DNA of 38,332 bases from Nitrospinota bacterium (GTDB lineage Bacteria; Nitrospinota_A; UBA7883), in NCBI GenBank assembly GCA_029881335.1, contig JAOUMU010000016.1, positions 1-38,332 on the forward strand, in the 5' to 3' direction. The notes beneath the pieces are model-generated. The model searched no databases. It was not told the DNA's origin and worked only from the letters and a program-made list of their open reading frames with translations. Positions 16,948 through 26,432 of the stretch are shown piece after piece. Every line of letters begins with the position of its first letter. Position 1 is the first letter of the stretch. The position numbers and the translations under genes are program-made.

Positions 16948-17565
16948 ATGACCAACGTGGCAAAGGTCTCCCACGAGGACTTGAAAAGTAAGCTTATCCA
17001 GGCTGCCATCCATATTGTTCAGAATGAGGGCTACACCGGGCTGAATGTGCGTAAAACCGCGTCCATGGCCGGATGCGCCATCGGCATGGTCTACAAAATC
17101 TTCGACAACATGGATGAACTGGCCATCCATGTGAACGCGGACACCCTGGATAAGTTAGACAAATGCCTATCCCATCCCTGCTCCTTCAATTATCCAGGAG
17201 AGGCTGTCCAGAAGTTGGCCGATCGCTACATCGCCTTTAGCCGGGACAACTTTAACCTGTGGAGCATGCTGTTCGAGCATAGGATGGAACGCGCTCTGCC
17301 CGATTGGTTCAGGCAAAAAATTGCGCAATGTTTCGGCCATGTGGAAAAGGCGATGGCGCCCCTGACGAAAGCGGGTCCCCCCGCCTCCGTGGACCACGCA
17401 AAGGTGCTATGGGCGTCGCTGCACGGAATATGCTCGCTGTCTATCACCGGCAAGCTGGACACTGTGGGCGCCCAATCCGCTTCCACATTGGCGGCCGAAA
17501 TGATAAATAATTACATAGCCGGGCTTGCCGCCCGGACAAAGCGGAAAGATAGTTTCAGAGAATAG
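16948..17565 (+). CDS. TetR-family transcriptional regulator
   Basis: A 205-residue protein of the usual TetR length. The N-terminal DNA-binding domain (about residues 10-58) shows the family pattern: LIQAAIHIVQNEGYTGLNVRKTASMAGCAIGMVYK is spread over the three helices, with the recognition helix near residues 40-50, followed by an all-helical ligand-binding domain (about 70-195) of the WHG type (LWASLHGICSLS near residue 155). It is divergent from the VIT/vWA operon, and three palindromic sites fill the spacer, so it is the obvious repressor of that operon and probably of itself (inference). The ligand is unknown. The gene downstream starts 15 bases after the stop and is probably cotranscribed. 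No clear Shine-Dalgarno precedes the ATG. Confidence 0.9.
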   Translation: MTNVAKVSHEDLKSKLIQAAIHIVQNEGYTGLNVRKTASMAGCAIGMVYKIFDNMDELAIHVNADTLDKLDKCLSHPCSFNYPGEAVQKLADRYIAFSRDNFNLWSMLFEHRMERALPDWFRQKIAQCFGHVEKAMAPLTKAGPPASVDHAKVLWASLHGICSLSITGKLDTVGAQSASTLAAEMINNYIAGLAARTKRKDSFRE

Positions 17566-17580
17566 AGGGAATCAGGCCGC

Positions 17581-18168
17581 ATGTACGAGAATCTCACGAA
17601 CAAAATAGCCGATGCGCTTCTTTGGCTGTTCGACGACCCTTCCGACGTCATTCGTCTGGCGCGGATTATCGCCATCGCCCTGCCGATAGCTTTTATCGGC
17701 GCTATCACTTCCATACTGAAAGGGATGTGGATGTATGCTCTCATTTCCCTCCTGGGCGTTCCGGCTTTGGCGGTGGCGGGATTCGCTTTCGTGCAGGGAT
17801 TTGCCGGGACAATGGGGGGGCTATACCACTCCGGCTCGCGCCAGATGAACCACCAGGCTATCACCAAGAGTATGTATTCGCTGGCGGGGGGCTATACCAG
17901 GGCCGGCCAGTTCGCCATGGCTCGGGACAAGTACATGGAGATCATAGAGACTTACCCGGAGGAACTGGATGCGCACTACCTGCTGGCGAACCTGCTGGAT
18001 GAGCATTTCGGTCTGCCGGAGGAGGCTCTGAAATTGTTTTCCGGCCTGCGCCGGAAGATCAGGGAAAAGAATATCGACTACAAGTACAAGGTCGCCCTGG
18101 CCGAAAGGATCACCGAGCTGGAAAAATATCTGAAGGAGGAAGTGGAGGGAAAAAGAGGGGGGAGGTAG
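17581..18168 (+). CDS. Membrane protein with TPR-like domain, function unknown
   Basis: 195 residues. Two adjacent hydrophobic segments (about residues 28-48 and 52-78) form a hairpin in the membrane, followed by a helical C-terminal part with tetratricopeptide-like repeats (about residues 98-165; SLAGGYTRAGQFAMARDKY and a following PEELDAHYLLANLL segment) and a charged coiled-coil end. TPRs mediate protein-protein contacts, so it could be a membrane-anchored scaffold. It lies 15 bases behind the TetR gene and so shares its operator-controlled promoter, which ties it loosely to the VIT/vWA-rhombosortase unit. I do not recognise a named family. Confidence 0.75.
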   Translation: MYENLTNKIADALLWLFDDPSDVIRLARIIAIALPIAFIGAITSILKGMWMYALISLLGVPALAVAGFAFVQGFAGTMGGLYHSGSRQMNHQAITKSMYSLAGGYTRAGQFAMARDKYMEIIETYPEELDAHYLLANLLDEHFGLPEEALKLFSGLRRKIREKNIDYKYKVALAERITELEKYLKEEVEGKRGGR

Positions 18169-18437
18169 GCCAAGAGGCTTGAAGTATTATGGCGCTCATT
18201 GGTGAGTTCGCGCCCGCCAGCTGGTCCAAAATATAAAGGGCTCCCGAATAGTTGTCATTCAGGCCCCAATGGTGGGACCTACCAGGAATCTCATTCAACG
18301 ATCCTTGGAAAAGATCGAGATTCTACTCTTCACTCAAATTCCCTCCAGAATTACATGGATGAGCGGGATGCCGCCATGCCAGGCAAAAATGAAGTGGAAG
18401 GGCGGATCAGATGGTCTGCTAATCAAGATGAACCTAT

Positions 18438-19241
18438 CTACTTCAGCCCCAGCACATCCTGCATGTCATACAGTCCGTTGGGCTGGTTCATTACCCATTT
18501 CGCCGCGCGCACAGCGCCTTTGGCGAAGTTGTCCCGGCTTCCGGCCTTGTGGGTCAGCTCCAGCCGTTCCCCCTGTCCGGCGAAGATCAGCGTATGGTCC
18601 CCCACCACATCCCCGCCGCGCAGGGTCATGATACCGATCTCCTTTGGGGGCCTGGGGCCCGTCTGGCCATACCGGCCATAGTTGCCCACCAGGCTCAGGT
18701 CCCTGCCCAGGGCGTCCGCAACGATCTGGGAGAGTCGTACGGCGGTGCCGGAGGGGGAGTCCTCCTTGGCCTTATGGTGCATCTCCAAGATCTCCACGTC
18801 ATAATCGTCGCACAATATCCGGGCCGCTTCCCGGGCCAGGCGGAACAGTACGTTCACCCCCACGCTCATGTTCGGCGCGATCACCGCCCGGGAGCTTTTT
18901 GCCATCGCCTCGAAGGTTTTCCAGCGTTCTTCGCCAAAACCGGTGGTTCCGATGACGATAGCCTTTTTTGCTTCGGCGGCCTGGATAAAATGCTGCAGGG
19001 AGGCGCCCGGCTCGGAGAAGTCTATGATTACATCGCAGCCGTCTATGATCTTGTCCAATTCGTCCACGATGGGGATATCCTTGCGGGCCAGCCCGGCCAC
19101 TTCCCCCAGATCCCTTCCGATAAACGGTCCATCCACCATGTCCGTTCCACCGAAGAGTTCGATTCCCTCGGTCTCATCTATCATGGCGGCTATTCGGCGC
19201 CCCATCCTGCCGGCGCAGCCGGTGACGATGGCTTTAATCAA
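18438..19241 (-). CDS. dapB: 4-hydroxy-tetrahydrodipicolinate reductase
   Basis: Reduces 4-hydroxy-tetrahydrodipicolinate with NAD(P)H in the lysine/diaminopimelate pathway, cytosolic. With the TTG start at 19241 it has 267 residues, the usual DapB length. Visible: the dinucleotide motif GCAGRMGRR at the N-terminus, the GTTGF segment, and the DapB signature EMHHKAKEDSPSGTA with the catalytic His pair and Lys. The TTG is preferred because GGAG lies 8 bases upstream and the protein then starts exactly at the Rossmann strand; the frame stays open to 19331, but those 30 extra residues resemble nothing. It is 108 bases downstream of dnaE on the same strand. The 269 bases between this gene's stop and the convergent TPR gene hold nothing I can name. 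Confidence 0.96.
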   Translation of the reverse strand: MIKAIVTGCAGRMGRRIAAMIDETEGIELFGGTDMVDGPFIGRDLGEVAGLARKDIPIVDELDKIIDGCDVIIDFSEPGASLQHFIQAAEAKKAIVIGTTGFGEERWKTFEAMAKSSRAVIAPNMSVGVNVLFRLAREAARILCDDYDVEILEMHHKAKEDSPSGTAVRLSQIVADALGRDLSLVGNYGRYGQTGPRPPKEIGIMTLRGGDVVGDHTLIFAGQGERLELTHKAGSRDNFAKGAVRAAKWVMNQPNGLYDMQDVLGLK

Positions 19242-19349
19242 TGTTATTCTCCGATAAGTTTCCAGCTTAAAAATAACTCGCCCGCCAGACTCCTCCGGGG
19301 GCATTCCGACCACCAAAAGATGATACTCCATCCTTGGGTCTATTGAAAA

Positions 19350-22300
19350 CTATTCCAGGAACACAGATCGCTCCCCGGCGATATTTTCCACAGCTCCGAT
19401 CAGCTCATCGTCCGGCGCCACATTCTCTCCGCTGGCGCGGCACACCAGCTCCCCCTTGCCGTGGAACCGGAAGTGGAGCACCACCTGGCTCGATCCTGGA
19501 TGGCTCTGGAAAATTCTTTTCAGCTCCAGCAGCGATTCCCTTTCCAGGCCTGTGGTGGAGAGAATGACATGCAGGAAATTGGTCATCTTGCCCCTGGCCT
19601 GAGGGATGGTCATTATGTCCTGGGCGATCAGCCGGGCGCCGCTCTCATCGTCGCTCTCCACCGTACCGGACACAAATATCGGCTCCTCCTTTTCCAACAG
19701 CTCCGCGCATTTTGTGTACAGGTCCGGAAACACGGTCACATCCACCACACCTTGCAGATCCTCCAGGGTGAAGTTGGCCATTCGGTCGCCATTCTTGGTG
19801 GACCGCACCTTTTTATTCAGCGCCACGCCTCCTAAGTGAGCCTTGGCCTGATCCGGCGCGTCCCGGATAGTGGAGGAGTCGTGGCTGGCCAGTCGCTTGA
19901 GGTCTTTGGCGAATTCCCGCAGAGGATGACCGGAGATATAGAAACCGAGCGTCTCCTTTTCGTGAGCCAGTTTCTCCTTCTCGCTCCATTCCATTATTTT
20001 CGGGATGGATGGCCCCGCAGCGGCGGGATCGGCTGCGCTACCCATGAACAAGCTCTCCTGCCCAATCTCCCGGTCCCGCAATATCCGCTGGGCGGCCGCC
20101 ACCGATTCCTCAATCGACGCAAACAAAGCCGCCCTGGGGTGGCCGCTGCCATCGAAAGCCCCGCACTTCACCAGCGCCTCTAGCGATCTTTTGTTCAGCG
20201 CCGTCCCCTCCACCGCCTCCAGAAGGCTTTGCATGGAGGAGAATTTCCCAATCCTGTCCCTGGCGTCCACAATCGCCCCAGCGGCGCTGGAGCCGATCCC
20301 TTTCACTGCTCCCAGCCCGAAGCGGATGGCCTCGGAGGAGACGGAAAAATCCACCATCGACTCATTGATATCCGGAGGCAGCACCTCGATCCCCATATCC
20401 TTGCACTCCTGAATATAGCTGAACACCTTGTCGCTGTTTCCCATTTCGGAGGAGAAGAGGGCCGCCATATACTCGGCGGGGTAGTGGGCCTTCAGGTACG
20501 CCGTCTGGTAAGCCACCAGCGCGTAGCATGCGGAATGGGACTTGTTGAATCCATATTCGGCGAACTTGGCGATCTGCTCCCACAAGTTCTCTATGTTCCT
20601 CCTGTTCCGGCCCCGAGCCGAGGCGCCCTCCACGAATTTGTCCCGTTCGCTGGCCATTTTCTCCGCGTCTTTTTTACCCATGGCCTTGCGCAAGGAGTCG
20701 GCCTGGCCCAGAGTGAAGCCAGCCAGCAGGTTGGCCATTTTCATTACCTGTTCCTGATACACGAACACGCCAAAGGTCTCCCCCAATATCGGCTCCAGCT
20801 CCGGGAACTCGTAGGAAACCTTCTCATGGCCATGCTTGCGGCGCACATACTGGTCCGCCATGCCGGACTGGATGGGCCCCGGCCTGAAAAGAGCCACCAG
20901 AGCGATGATATCGCTAAAGTCGGTGGGTTTCATTTTCCGGATCAGGTCTCTCATGCCGTTGGACTCCAGCTGGAACACACCCAAGGTCTTGGCGGAACAG
21001 AGCAGATCGAAGGTCTTCTTGTCGTCGAGGGGGATGGAGTCCATGACCAGGTCAGGGGCTTTTATGCGCGCCAGCTTGACAGTATTGTTGATAACCGTCA
21101 GCGTGCGCAGGCCCAGAAAATCCATCTTCAGCAGGCCCAGCTCCTCCACATCCTTCATCTGGAACTGGGTCACCAGTTCGTCAGAGCCGGAAGGCTTGAA
21201 AAGGGGCATGTAATCGGTCAAGGGGCCGGGGCTTATCACCACCCCGGCGGCATGAGTGGATGCGTGTCGGACGGTTCCCTCCAACGCTCGGGATACTCGC
21301 AGAAGCCGGGCCACCTGGGGATCATCCTTTTCCATCTTGCTCAGGCGCGGTTCCTCCTCCAGCGCTTTGCCGATAGTCATTTTCAGGTCGTTGGGGATCA
21401 GCTTGGCGATTTTATCCGCCTGGGCGTAGGGCACTTCCATCACCCTGGCCACATCCCTCACCACAGCCTTTGCCTTCATGGCGCCGAAAGTGATTATCTG
21501 GGCCACATGGCTCTCGCCCCCGTATTTGGCGCGGACATATTGAATGACATCGTTGCGCTTGTCCATGCAGAAATCTATATCTATATCAGGCATCGATATT
21601 CGTTCAGGATTAAGGAATCGCTCGAAGATCAGCCCATACTTCACAGGATCCAGATCGGTGATCCGCAGCGCGTAGGCCGTCATGGATCCGGCGGCGGAGC
21701 CTCTGCCGGGCCCAACGGGGATTTCCTGCTGGCGCGCGTAGTCAATAAAGTCGGCGGTGATCAGGAAGTAGCTGGAGAAACCCATCTGGCGGATCATGGT
21801 CACTTCCTCGGCAAGCCGGGCTTTGTACTGTCTTTTCCCCTCCGCGTCCAGCGCCTCGCCTCGGGCTTGCCTCTCATCAAACCTGGTCTCCAGCCCGATC
21901 ATCGCCTTCCGTTCCAGGTATGAGTCAATATCCGTATCCTCCGGAGAGGTGAAGTTGGGGAGGTGATATTTGTTGGTTTGGGAGGATAGCTCGAAGGAGA
22001 AATTGCACTCCTCCGCCACCTTCATGGTGTTGGAAAGAGCCGCCGGAACTTCGCCGAACAAAGCTGCCATCTCCTCGGCGCTCTTTACATAGAACTGATC
22101 CGGCTCGTAGCGGATCCTGTCCTCCTGGGAGATAAAGGCGCCCTTGCCGATGCAGATAAGCGCGTCGTGGGCCTCGGCGTCCTCTCTATTCAGGTAGTGG
22201 GCGTCGTTGGTGGCGATCAGGGGCAGACCCATGCTTTTAGCCAGAGGGATCATGCCTTTTATCACAGCCTTCTGAGCTTTCATCCCGTGATCCTGGATCT

Positions 22301-22853
22301 CCAGGTAGAACCGGCCTGGGAAAGCCTCCGCATAGAAACCAGCCGCTTCCCGGGCCTTCTCCTCCCGCTCCGATAGCAACATCCGGGACACCTCTCCGGC
22401 CAGACAGGCGGACAACGCCACCAGCCCCTCGCTGTGGGCCGCCAGAAGCTCCCTATCCACCCTCGGTTTCCCGTAGTAGTATCCGTCCCGGAAACCAGCG
22501 GTGATCATCTGGCACAGGTTGTGATACCCCTTGCGGTTCTGGGCCAGCAGCACCAGGTGGTATGCCCGCTGCTCACCTGAATCGGACCCGCCGGATTTGA
22601 CGAAGCGGCTATGGGGGGCCACGTACATCTCGCAGCCGATAATAGGCTTCACCCCGGCTTTGATCGCCTTGCCGAAGAACTCCACTGCGCCGAACATGGA
22701 CCCATGATCGGTGACGGCCACCGCAGCCATGCCCATACCGGCCACTTTCTCGGCGAGGGTGTCAAACTTTATGGCGCCGTCAAGCAGGCTAAACTGGCTG
22801 TGAAGGTGCAGATGTACGAACTCGGCTTTTTTTCGGGACAAATACCCCTCCAT
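19350..22853 (-). CDS. dnaE: DNA polymerase III subunit alpha
   Basis: Replicative polymerase catalytic subunit, 1167 residues, typical DnaE1 length. Begins with the PHP domain (FVHLHLHSQFSLLDGA, then VTDHGSMFG), followed by the palm/thumb/fingers with the acidic PDIDIDF motif (near residue 420) and GPGRGSAAGS, the helix-hairpin-helix region (about 830-900) and the C-terminal OB-fold (about 990-1080). The PHP metal residues look largely present. The start is uncertain: ATG 22853 has no ribosome site, because a 9-bp hairpin lies just upstream, whereas TTG 22841 has GGAGG five bases before it and starts MSRKKAEFVHLH. Other TTG starts in this window make the second plausible. Confidence 0.97.
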   Translation of the reverse strand: MEGYLSRKKAEFVHLHLHSQFSLLDGAIKFDTLAEKVAGMGMAAVAVTDHGSMFGAVEFFGKAIKAGVKPIIGCEMYVAPHSRFVKSGGSDSGEQRAYHLVLLAQNRKGYHNLCQMITAGFRDGYYYGKPRVDRELLAAHSEGLVALSACLAGEVSRMLLSEREEKAREAAGFYAEAFPGRFYLEIQDHGMKAQKAVIKGMIPLAKSMGLPLIATNDAHYLNREDAEAHDALICIGKGAFISQEDRIRYEPDQFYVKSAEEMAALFGEVPAALSNTMKVAEECNFSFELSSQTNKYHLPNFTSPEDTDIDSYLERKAMIGLETRFDERQARGEALDAEGKRQYKARLAEEVTMIRQMGFSSYFLITADFIDYARQQEIPVGPGRGSAAGSMTAYALRITDLDPVKYGLIFERFLNPERISMPDIDIDFCMDKRNDVIQYVRAKYGGESHVAQIITFGAMKAKAVVRDVARVMEVPYAQADKIAKLIPNDLKMTIGKALEEEPRLSKMEKDDPQVARLLRVSRALEGTVRHASTHAAGVVISPGPLTDYMPLFKPSGSDELVTQFQMKDVEELGLLKMDFLGLRTLTVINNTVKLARIKAPDLVMDSIPLDDKKTFDLLCSAKTLGVFQLESNGMRDLIRKMKPTDFSDIIALVALFRPGPIQSGMADQYVRRKHGHEKVSYEFPELEPILGETFGVFVYQEQVMKMANLLAGFTLGQADSLRKAMGKKDAEKMASERDKFVEGASARGRNRRNIENLWEQIAKFAEYGFNKSHSACYALVAYQTAYLKAHYPAEYMAALFSSEMGNSDKVFSYIQECKDMGIEVLPPDINESMVDFSVSSEAIRFGLGAVKGIGSSAAGAIVDARDRIGKFSSMQSLLEAVEGTALNKRSLEALVKCGAFDGSGHPRAALFASIEESVAAAQRILRDREIGQESLFMGSAADPAAAGPSIPKIMEWSEKEKLAHEKETLGFYISGHPLREFAKDLKRLASHDSSTIRDAPDQAKAHLGGVALNKKVRSTKNGDRMANFTLEDLQGVVDVTVFPDLYTKCAELLEKEEPIFVSGTVESDDESGARLIAQDIMTIPQARGKMTNFLHVILSTTGLERESLLELKRIFQSHPGSSQVVLHFRFHGKGELVCRASGENVAPDDELIGAVENIAGERSVFLE

Positions 22854-22863
22854 TCAAAATGAA

Positions 22864-22886
22864 ATCGCCCGCGAACGGCGGGCGAT
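22864..22886 (-). terminator. Perfect 9-bp hairpin between the FYDLN-acid gene and dnaE
   Basis: ATCGCCCGC and GCGGGCGAT are separated by five bases; on the - strand the stem is followed by TTCATTTT. It lies 14 bases after the stop of the upstream gene and 10 bases before the dnaE ATG. The T-run is interrupted, so it may be a partial terminator, or a structure at the dnaE translation start. Confidence 0.6.
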
Positions 22887-22899
22887 GGCGCCCGGGACG

Positions 22900-23205
22900 C
22901 TAGAGGTCGTCCTCCGGCATCTCCTCCACGCTGAAGTGGTCACGATCAGGATTGAACCGCTCCTCGGTATCCCCACCTTTCATGGTCAATTCGTCGACAT
23001 CCACACCCTCATCCAACTGTTCATCATCGACTACTTCTTCGAAATCATCGGAAACCACCGGCTTAACCCTCACCGAGGCTTTCTTGGGCGCTTTTTTCTG
23101 GTCCGCTCCGCACTTCGGGCACAGAGGCTTGGGCTTACCAAGGTCAAAAAACTTGACCCCGCACTGGTAGCATGAAAATCTTTGCCCATATTTGGGATGA
23201 GTCAT
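22900..23205 (-). CDS. FYDLN-acid domain (TIGR02300-type) small zinc-ribbon protein
   Basis: 101 residues. The N-terminus carries a CxxC...CxxC zinc ribbon (CYQCG near residue 12 and CPKCG near residue 29) with FFDLGKPKP between them, the FYDLN-type core; a Lys-rich linker follows, then a strongly acidic C-terminal half. This combination defines the FYDLN-acid family, whose function is not known. GGAAC precedes the ATG. It lies between guaA and dnaE on the same strand. Confidence 0.85.
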   Translation of the reverse strand: MTHPKYGQRFSCYQCGVKFFDLGKPKPLCPKCGADQKKAPKKASVRVKPVVSDDFEEVVDDEQLDEGVDVDELTMKGGDTEERFNPDRDHFSVEEMPEDDL

Positions 23206-23233
23206 CTTTGTTCCATAGAATATTAGTTTCAGT

Positions 23234-23259
23234 CCGTGTTACTTCATACCGAAACACGG
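23234..23259. repeat. Inverted repeat between guaA and the FYDLN-acid gene
   Basis: CCGTGTT (23234-23240) and AACACGG (23253-23259) form a perfect 7-bp stem with a 12-base loop, 29 bases from both neighbouring genes. No T-run follows on either strand, so it may be an operator or a structured mRNA element rather than a terminator. Confidence 0.4.
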
Positions 23260-23288
23260 ATAAAAAGGCAACTTAATTTTTGAAGAGC

Positions 23289-24830
23289 CTATTCCCACTC
23301 GATGGTGCCAGGAGGCTTTGAGGTAATATCATATGTTACCCTGTTTATTCCACGAACTTCACCCACCACCCTGTTTGATATTTTTCCCAGTAATTCGTAG
23401 GGAAGTTGAGCCCAATCGGCGGTCATGGCGTCTCGGCTGTTCACCGCGCGGACGGCCAGAGTGTTTTCATAGGTGCGCTCGTCCCCCATCACTCCCACCG
23501 ATTTCACCGGCAAGAGGACGCAGAAGGCCTGCCACACCTTGTCATACCATCCGGCCTTGGTCAGTTCCTCCAGGAAAATGGTATCCGCCCGCCGCAGGAT
23601 TTCCAGACGCTCCACGGTCACCTCTCCCAGCACCCGGATGGCAAGCCCAGGCCCGGGGAACGGGTGACGCCACACTACGCTTTTTGGCAGCCCCAGCTCC
23701 TCCCCTACCGCGCGTACCTCATCCTTGAACAGCTCCCGCAACGGCTCTATCAGATCCAGGTGGAGCAGATCGCCCAACTCCAGGTTGTGATGGGTCTTTA
23801 TCACGGCCGACGGGCCCTTGGTGTGGGTCGACTCTATAACGTCAGGGTATAGGGTTCCTTGCGCCAGGAACTTCACGCCCGGGATTTTCTCCGCCTCCTT
23901 CACGAAGACTTCCACAAAGGTGGGGCCGATGATTTTTCTTTTTTTCTGCGGATCGGTGACCCCCGCCAGGCGGGAGAGGAAAAGCTCGGAGGCGTCCACC
24001 TTTATCACTTTCATGTGGAAGTGCCCGGCGTACATGCTCATCACCTTTTCAGCCTCGCCCTGGCGCAGCAGGCCGTTGTCCACGAAGATGCAGGTCAGAC
24101 GGTCGCCGATGGCCTGGCTGATCAGCCTGGCCGCCACGGAGGAGTCCACCCCGCCGGAAAGCGCCATCAAGACACCTGCGTCTCCCGCTCTTGCGCGAAT
24201 TGTCTCCAGGCTCGATTCGACGAAACTGCGCATGGTCCAGTCGCCGGCGAAGCCGCACACCCTGAACAAAAAGTTTTCCAGCATGGCGGCGCCGTTGGGG
24301 GTGTGGGCCACTTCCGGATGGAACTGAATGCCGAAAAACGGCTTCTCTCCATGGCGCATGGCAGCCAGGGTGGAGCCTTCCGTGTGCCCTATGCCGCTAA
24401 AGCCGGGAGGGGCTTCCTCCAGTCTGTCGCCATGGCTCATCCACACGTCCTGTCCGCCCGTCAAGCCATGGAACAGGTCGGACTTGTCGTCGATCTCCAT
24501 CCGGGCGTAGCCATATTCCCTCCGTGGGGCTTTGGCCACCTTGCCGCCCAGCTGATGGGCCATAAGCTGCATCCCGTAGCATATTCCCAGCACAGGGATA
24601 CCCAGGTCGAATATCTCTTTTGGAGCCATGGGGGCGTCCGGATCAGTGATATTGGCCGGCCCGCCGGAGAGGATAATCCCTTTGGGCGCGAACTCCTTTA
24701 TCTTGTCGAGGCCTATGTTATATGGGTGGATCTCCCCATAGACGCGCAGCTCGCGAGTGCTGCGGGCGATAAGCTGTGTATACTGCGACCCAAAATCGAG
24801 GATCAGCAGTTTTTCGTGGCCCTGGATCAT
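23289..24830 (-). CDS. guaA: GMP synthase (glutamine-hydrolysing)
   Basis: Converts XMP to GMP with glutamine and ATP, last step of GMP synthesis. 513 residues from ATG 24830. N-terminal class I glutamine amidotransferase domain (KLLILDFGSQYTQL; nucleophile Cys84 in GICYGMQ; His/Glu in GIQFHPEV), the ATP pyrophosphatase domain with P-loop SGGVDSSVA (from Ser225), and the C-terminal dimerisation domain ending in the typical KPPGTIEWE. The ATG overlaps the guaB stop as ATGA, so translation is coupled. The same frame is open for a further 185 codons upstream, but that part is guaB read in the wrong frame. Confidence 0.98.
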   Translation of the reverse strand: MIQGHEKLLILDFGSQYTQLIARSTRELRVYGEIHPYNIGLDKIKEFAPKGIILSGGPANITDPDAPMAPKEIFDLGIPVLGICYGMQLMAHQLGGKVAKAPRREYGYARMEIDDKSDLFHGLTGGQDVWMSHGDRLEEAPPGFSGIGHTEGSTLAAMRHGEKPFFGIQFHPEVAHTPNGAAMLENFLFRVCGFAGDWTMRSFVESSLETIRARAGDAGVLMALSGGVDSSVAARLISQAIGDRLTCIFVDNGLLRQGEAEKVMSMYAGHFHMKVIKVDASELFLSRLAGVTDPQKKRKIIGPTFVEVFVKEAEKIPGVKFLAQGTLYPDVIESTHTKGPSAVIKTHHNLELGDLLHLDLIEPLRELFKDEVRAVGEELGLPKSVVWRHPFPGPGLAIRVLGEVTVERLEILRRADTIFLEELTKAGWYDKVWQAFCVLLPVKSVGVMGDERTYENTLAVRAVNSRDAMTADWAQLPYELLGKISNRVVGEVRGINRVTYDITSKPPGTIEWE

Positions 24831-26302
24831 TGATGGGGCGAGTAGTTGGGCGCTTCCCTGGTCACCTGCACATCGTGCACATGGCTCTCTCTCAGTCCGG
24901 ACGCGGAGATGCGGACGAACTTGCTCTTTTCGCGAAGCTGGAGGAAATCCGCCGCGCCGCAGTAGCCCATTCCGGAACGCAGGCCCCCCATAAGCTGGTT
25001 TACCACAAAGGATATATTCCCCTTGTATGGCACCCGGGCCTCCACTCCCTCCGGCACCAGCTTTACGCCGGAGAGCTTGGCGTCCTGGAAATATCTGTCC
25101 GCGCTCCCTTCCGTCATGGCGCCGATGGAGCCCATCCCCCTGTATTCCTTGTACACCCGGCCCTGGAACATCACCTTTTCTCCGGGGGATTCCTCCACGC
25201 CGGCGAAAATGGAGCCTATCATCACCACCTCGGCGCCCGCAGCCATGGCCTTTACTATATCGCCGGAGTGCTTTATGCCCCCATCGGCGATCACCGGTAC
25301 GTCGCTTTTGGCCGCTTCCATGGCGCATTCGTGTATGGCGGTGATCTGGGGGACTCCCACGCCAGCCACTATGCGGGTAGTGCATATGGAGCCGGGGCCG
25401 ATGCCCACCTTCACCGCGTCGGCCCCGGCGTCGATCAGAGCTCGGGTTCCCTCGGCGGTGGCCACATTGCCCGCGATGATCCTTACGTCGTCAGAGAGCT
25501 TCCGCAGAGCGCGGACCGTGCCTATGACCGATTCCTGGTGCCCATGGGCGGTGTCCACCACCAGAACGTCGCATCCGTATTTGAGTAGCTCCTGGGCGCG
25601 TTCCAGCTTGTCCGCTCCGGCGCCCACCGCTCCGCCCACCCGCAACCGACCCTTCGAGTCCTTGGCGGCGTTGGGAAATAGCAGATCCTTTTCAATATCC
25701 TTTATAGTGATCATCCCCTTGAGGTTGTTCCCGGGATCGACAATCAGCAGCTTTTCGATCTTCTCGGCCCGCAAGATCTCCTGCGCCTCGTCCAGGCTGG
25801 TTCCCTCCAGGACGGTAATCAGCTTGTCCGCCGGGGTCATGATCTGGCGCACGGGCTTCCGCATGTCTGTAATAAACCTCATGTCACGGTTGGACAGGAT
25901 CCCCACGGTCTTCATTCCCTCTGTCACCGGGAAACCGGAGAAGCCGTATTTGTGGACCAGCTTCCATGCGTCCGCCACCGTGGCGTTGGCGTCCAGGGTG
26001 ATCGGATCGGGGATCACGCCTGTGACGTGGCGTTTCACCCGGTCCACTTCCTTGCGCTGTTTTTCAATCGGCAGGTTTTTGTGTATGATCCCGATTCCCC
26101 CTTCCAGGGCCAGGGCTATGGCCATTTCCGCCTCTGTCACTGTGTCCATGGGGGCGGAGACCAGCGGAATGTTCAGTTCGACGCCTCTGGCCAGCCTGGT
26201 CTTTATGTTCACCTCGGCTGGCAATACAGTGGAGTAACCGGGAACCAGCAAGACATCGTCGAATGTGAGAGCCAGTGGAATGTTTTGAAACTTGTTGCTC
26301 AT
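24827..26302 (-). CDS. guaB: Inosine-5'-monophosphate dehydrogenase
   Basis: Oxidises IMP to XMP with NAD+, the committed step to guanine nucleotides. 491 residues, usual length. TIM barrel beginning ALTFDDVLLVPGYS, two CBS domains inserted at about residues 92-205, catalytic Cys in GPGSICTTR (near residue 305), the GGIKHSGD phosphate-binding segment, and the active-site flap MGSIGAM. AGGGACAT precedes the ATG. Forms an operon with guaA through an ATGA overlap. The 130 bases in front hold its promoter region, but I see no clear consensus boxes and no riboswitch. Confidence 0.98.
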   Translation of the reverse strand: MSNKFQNIPLALTFDDVLLVPGYSTVLPAEVNIKTRLARGVELNIPLVSAPMDTVTEAEMAIALALEGGIGIIHKNLPIEKQRKEVDRVKRHVTGVIPDPITLDANATVADAWKLVHKYGFSGFPVTEGMKTVGILSNRDMRFITDMRKPVRQIMTPADKLITVLEGTSLDEAQEILRAEKIEKLLIVDPGNNLKGMITIKDIEKDLLFPNAAKDSKGRLRVGGAVGAGADKLERAQELLKYGCDVLVVDTAHGHQESVIGTVRALRKLSDDVRIIAGNVATAEGTRALIDAGADAVKVGIGPGSICTTRIVAGVGVPQITAIHECAMEAAKSDVPVIADGGIKHSGDIVKAMAAGAEVVMIGSIFAGVEESPGEKVMFQGRVYKEYRGMGSIGAMTEGSADRYFQDAKLSGVKLVPEGVEARVPYKGNISFVVNQLMGGLRSGMGYCGAADFLQLREKSKFVRISASGLRESHVHDVQVTREAPNYSPHQ

Positions 26303-26432
26303 ATGTCCCTAAAAAGCAAAGGCCAGGTTGTTTAGTTGGGAATAAACATTAGATGATAGCGCAAATCGGCTCTCTGCTCCAGAGGTAATGCGGGCTTTCC
26401 GGGGGATAACTGGAAAGAATGTGTGGCGCCGC

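Noticed and set aside
19242-19331. 30-residue extension of dapB from an upstream ATG
   Set aside because: Real DapB begins at the Rossmann strand; the TTG has GGAG at good spacing and gives the family length.
20229-21923. 564-codon + strand ORF opposite dnaE
   Set aside because: Shadow of dnaE; His/Gln/Gly-rich composition and no homology, typical of GC-rich antisense frames.
24831-25385. 185-codon N-terminal extension of guaA
   Set aside because: It is guaB read in another frame, is Arg/Gly-rich nonsense, and guaA has a good ATG overlapping the guaB stop.
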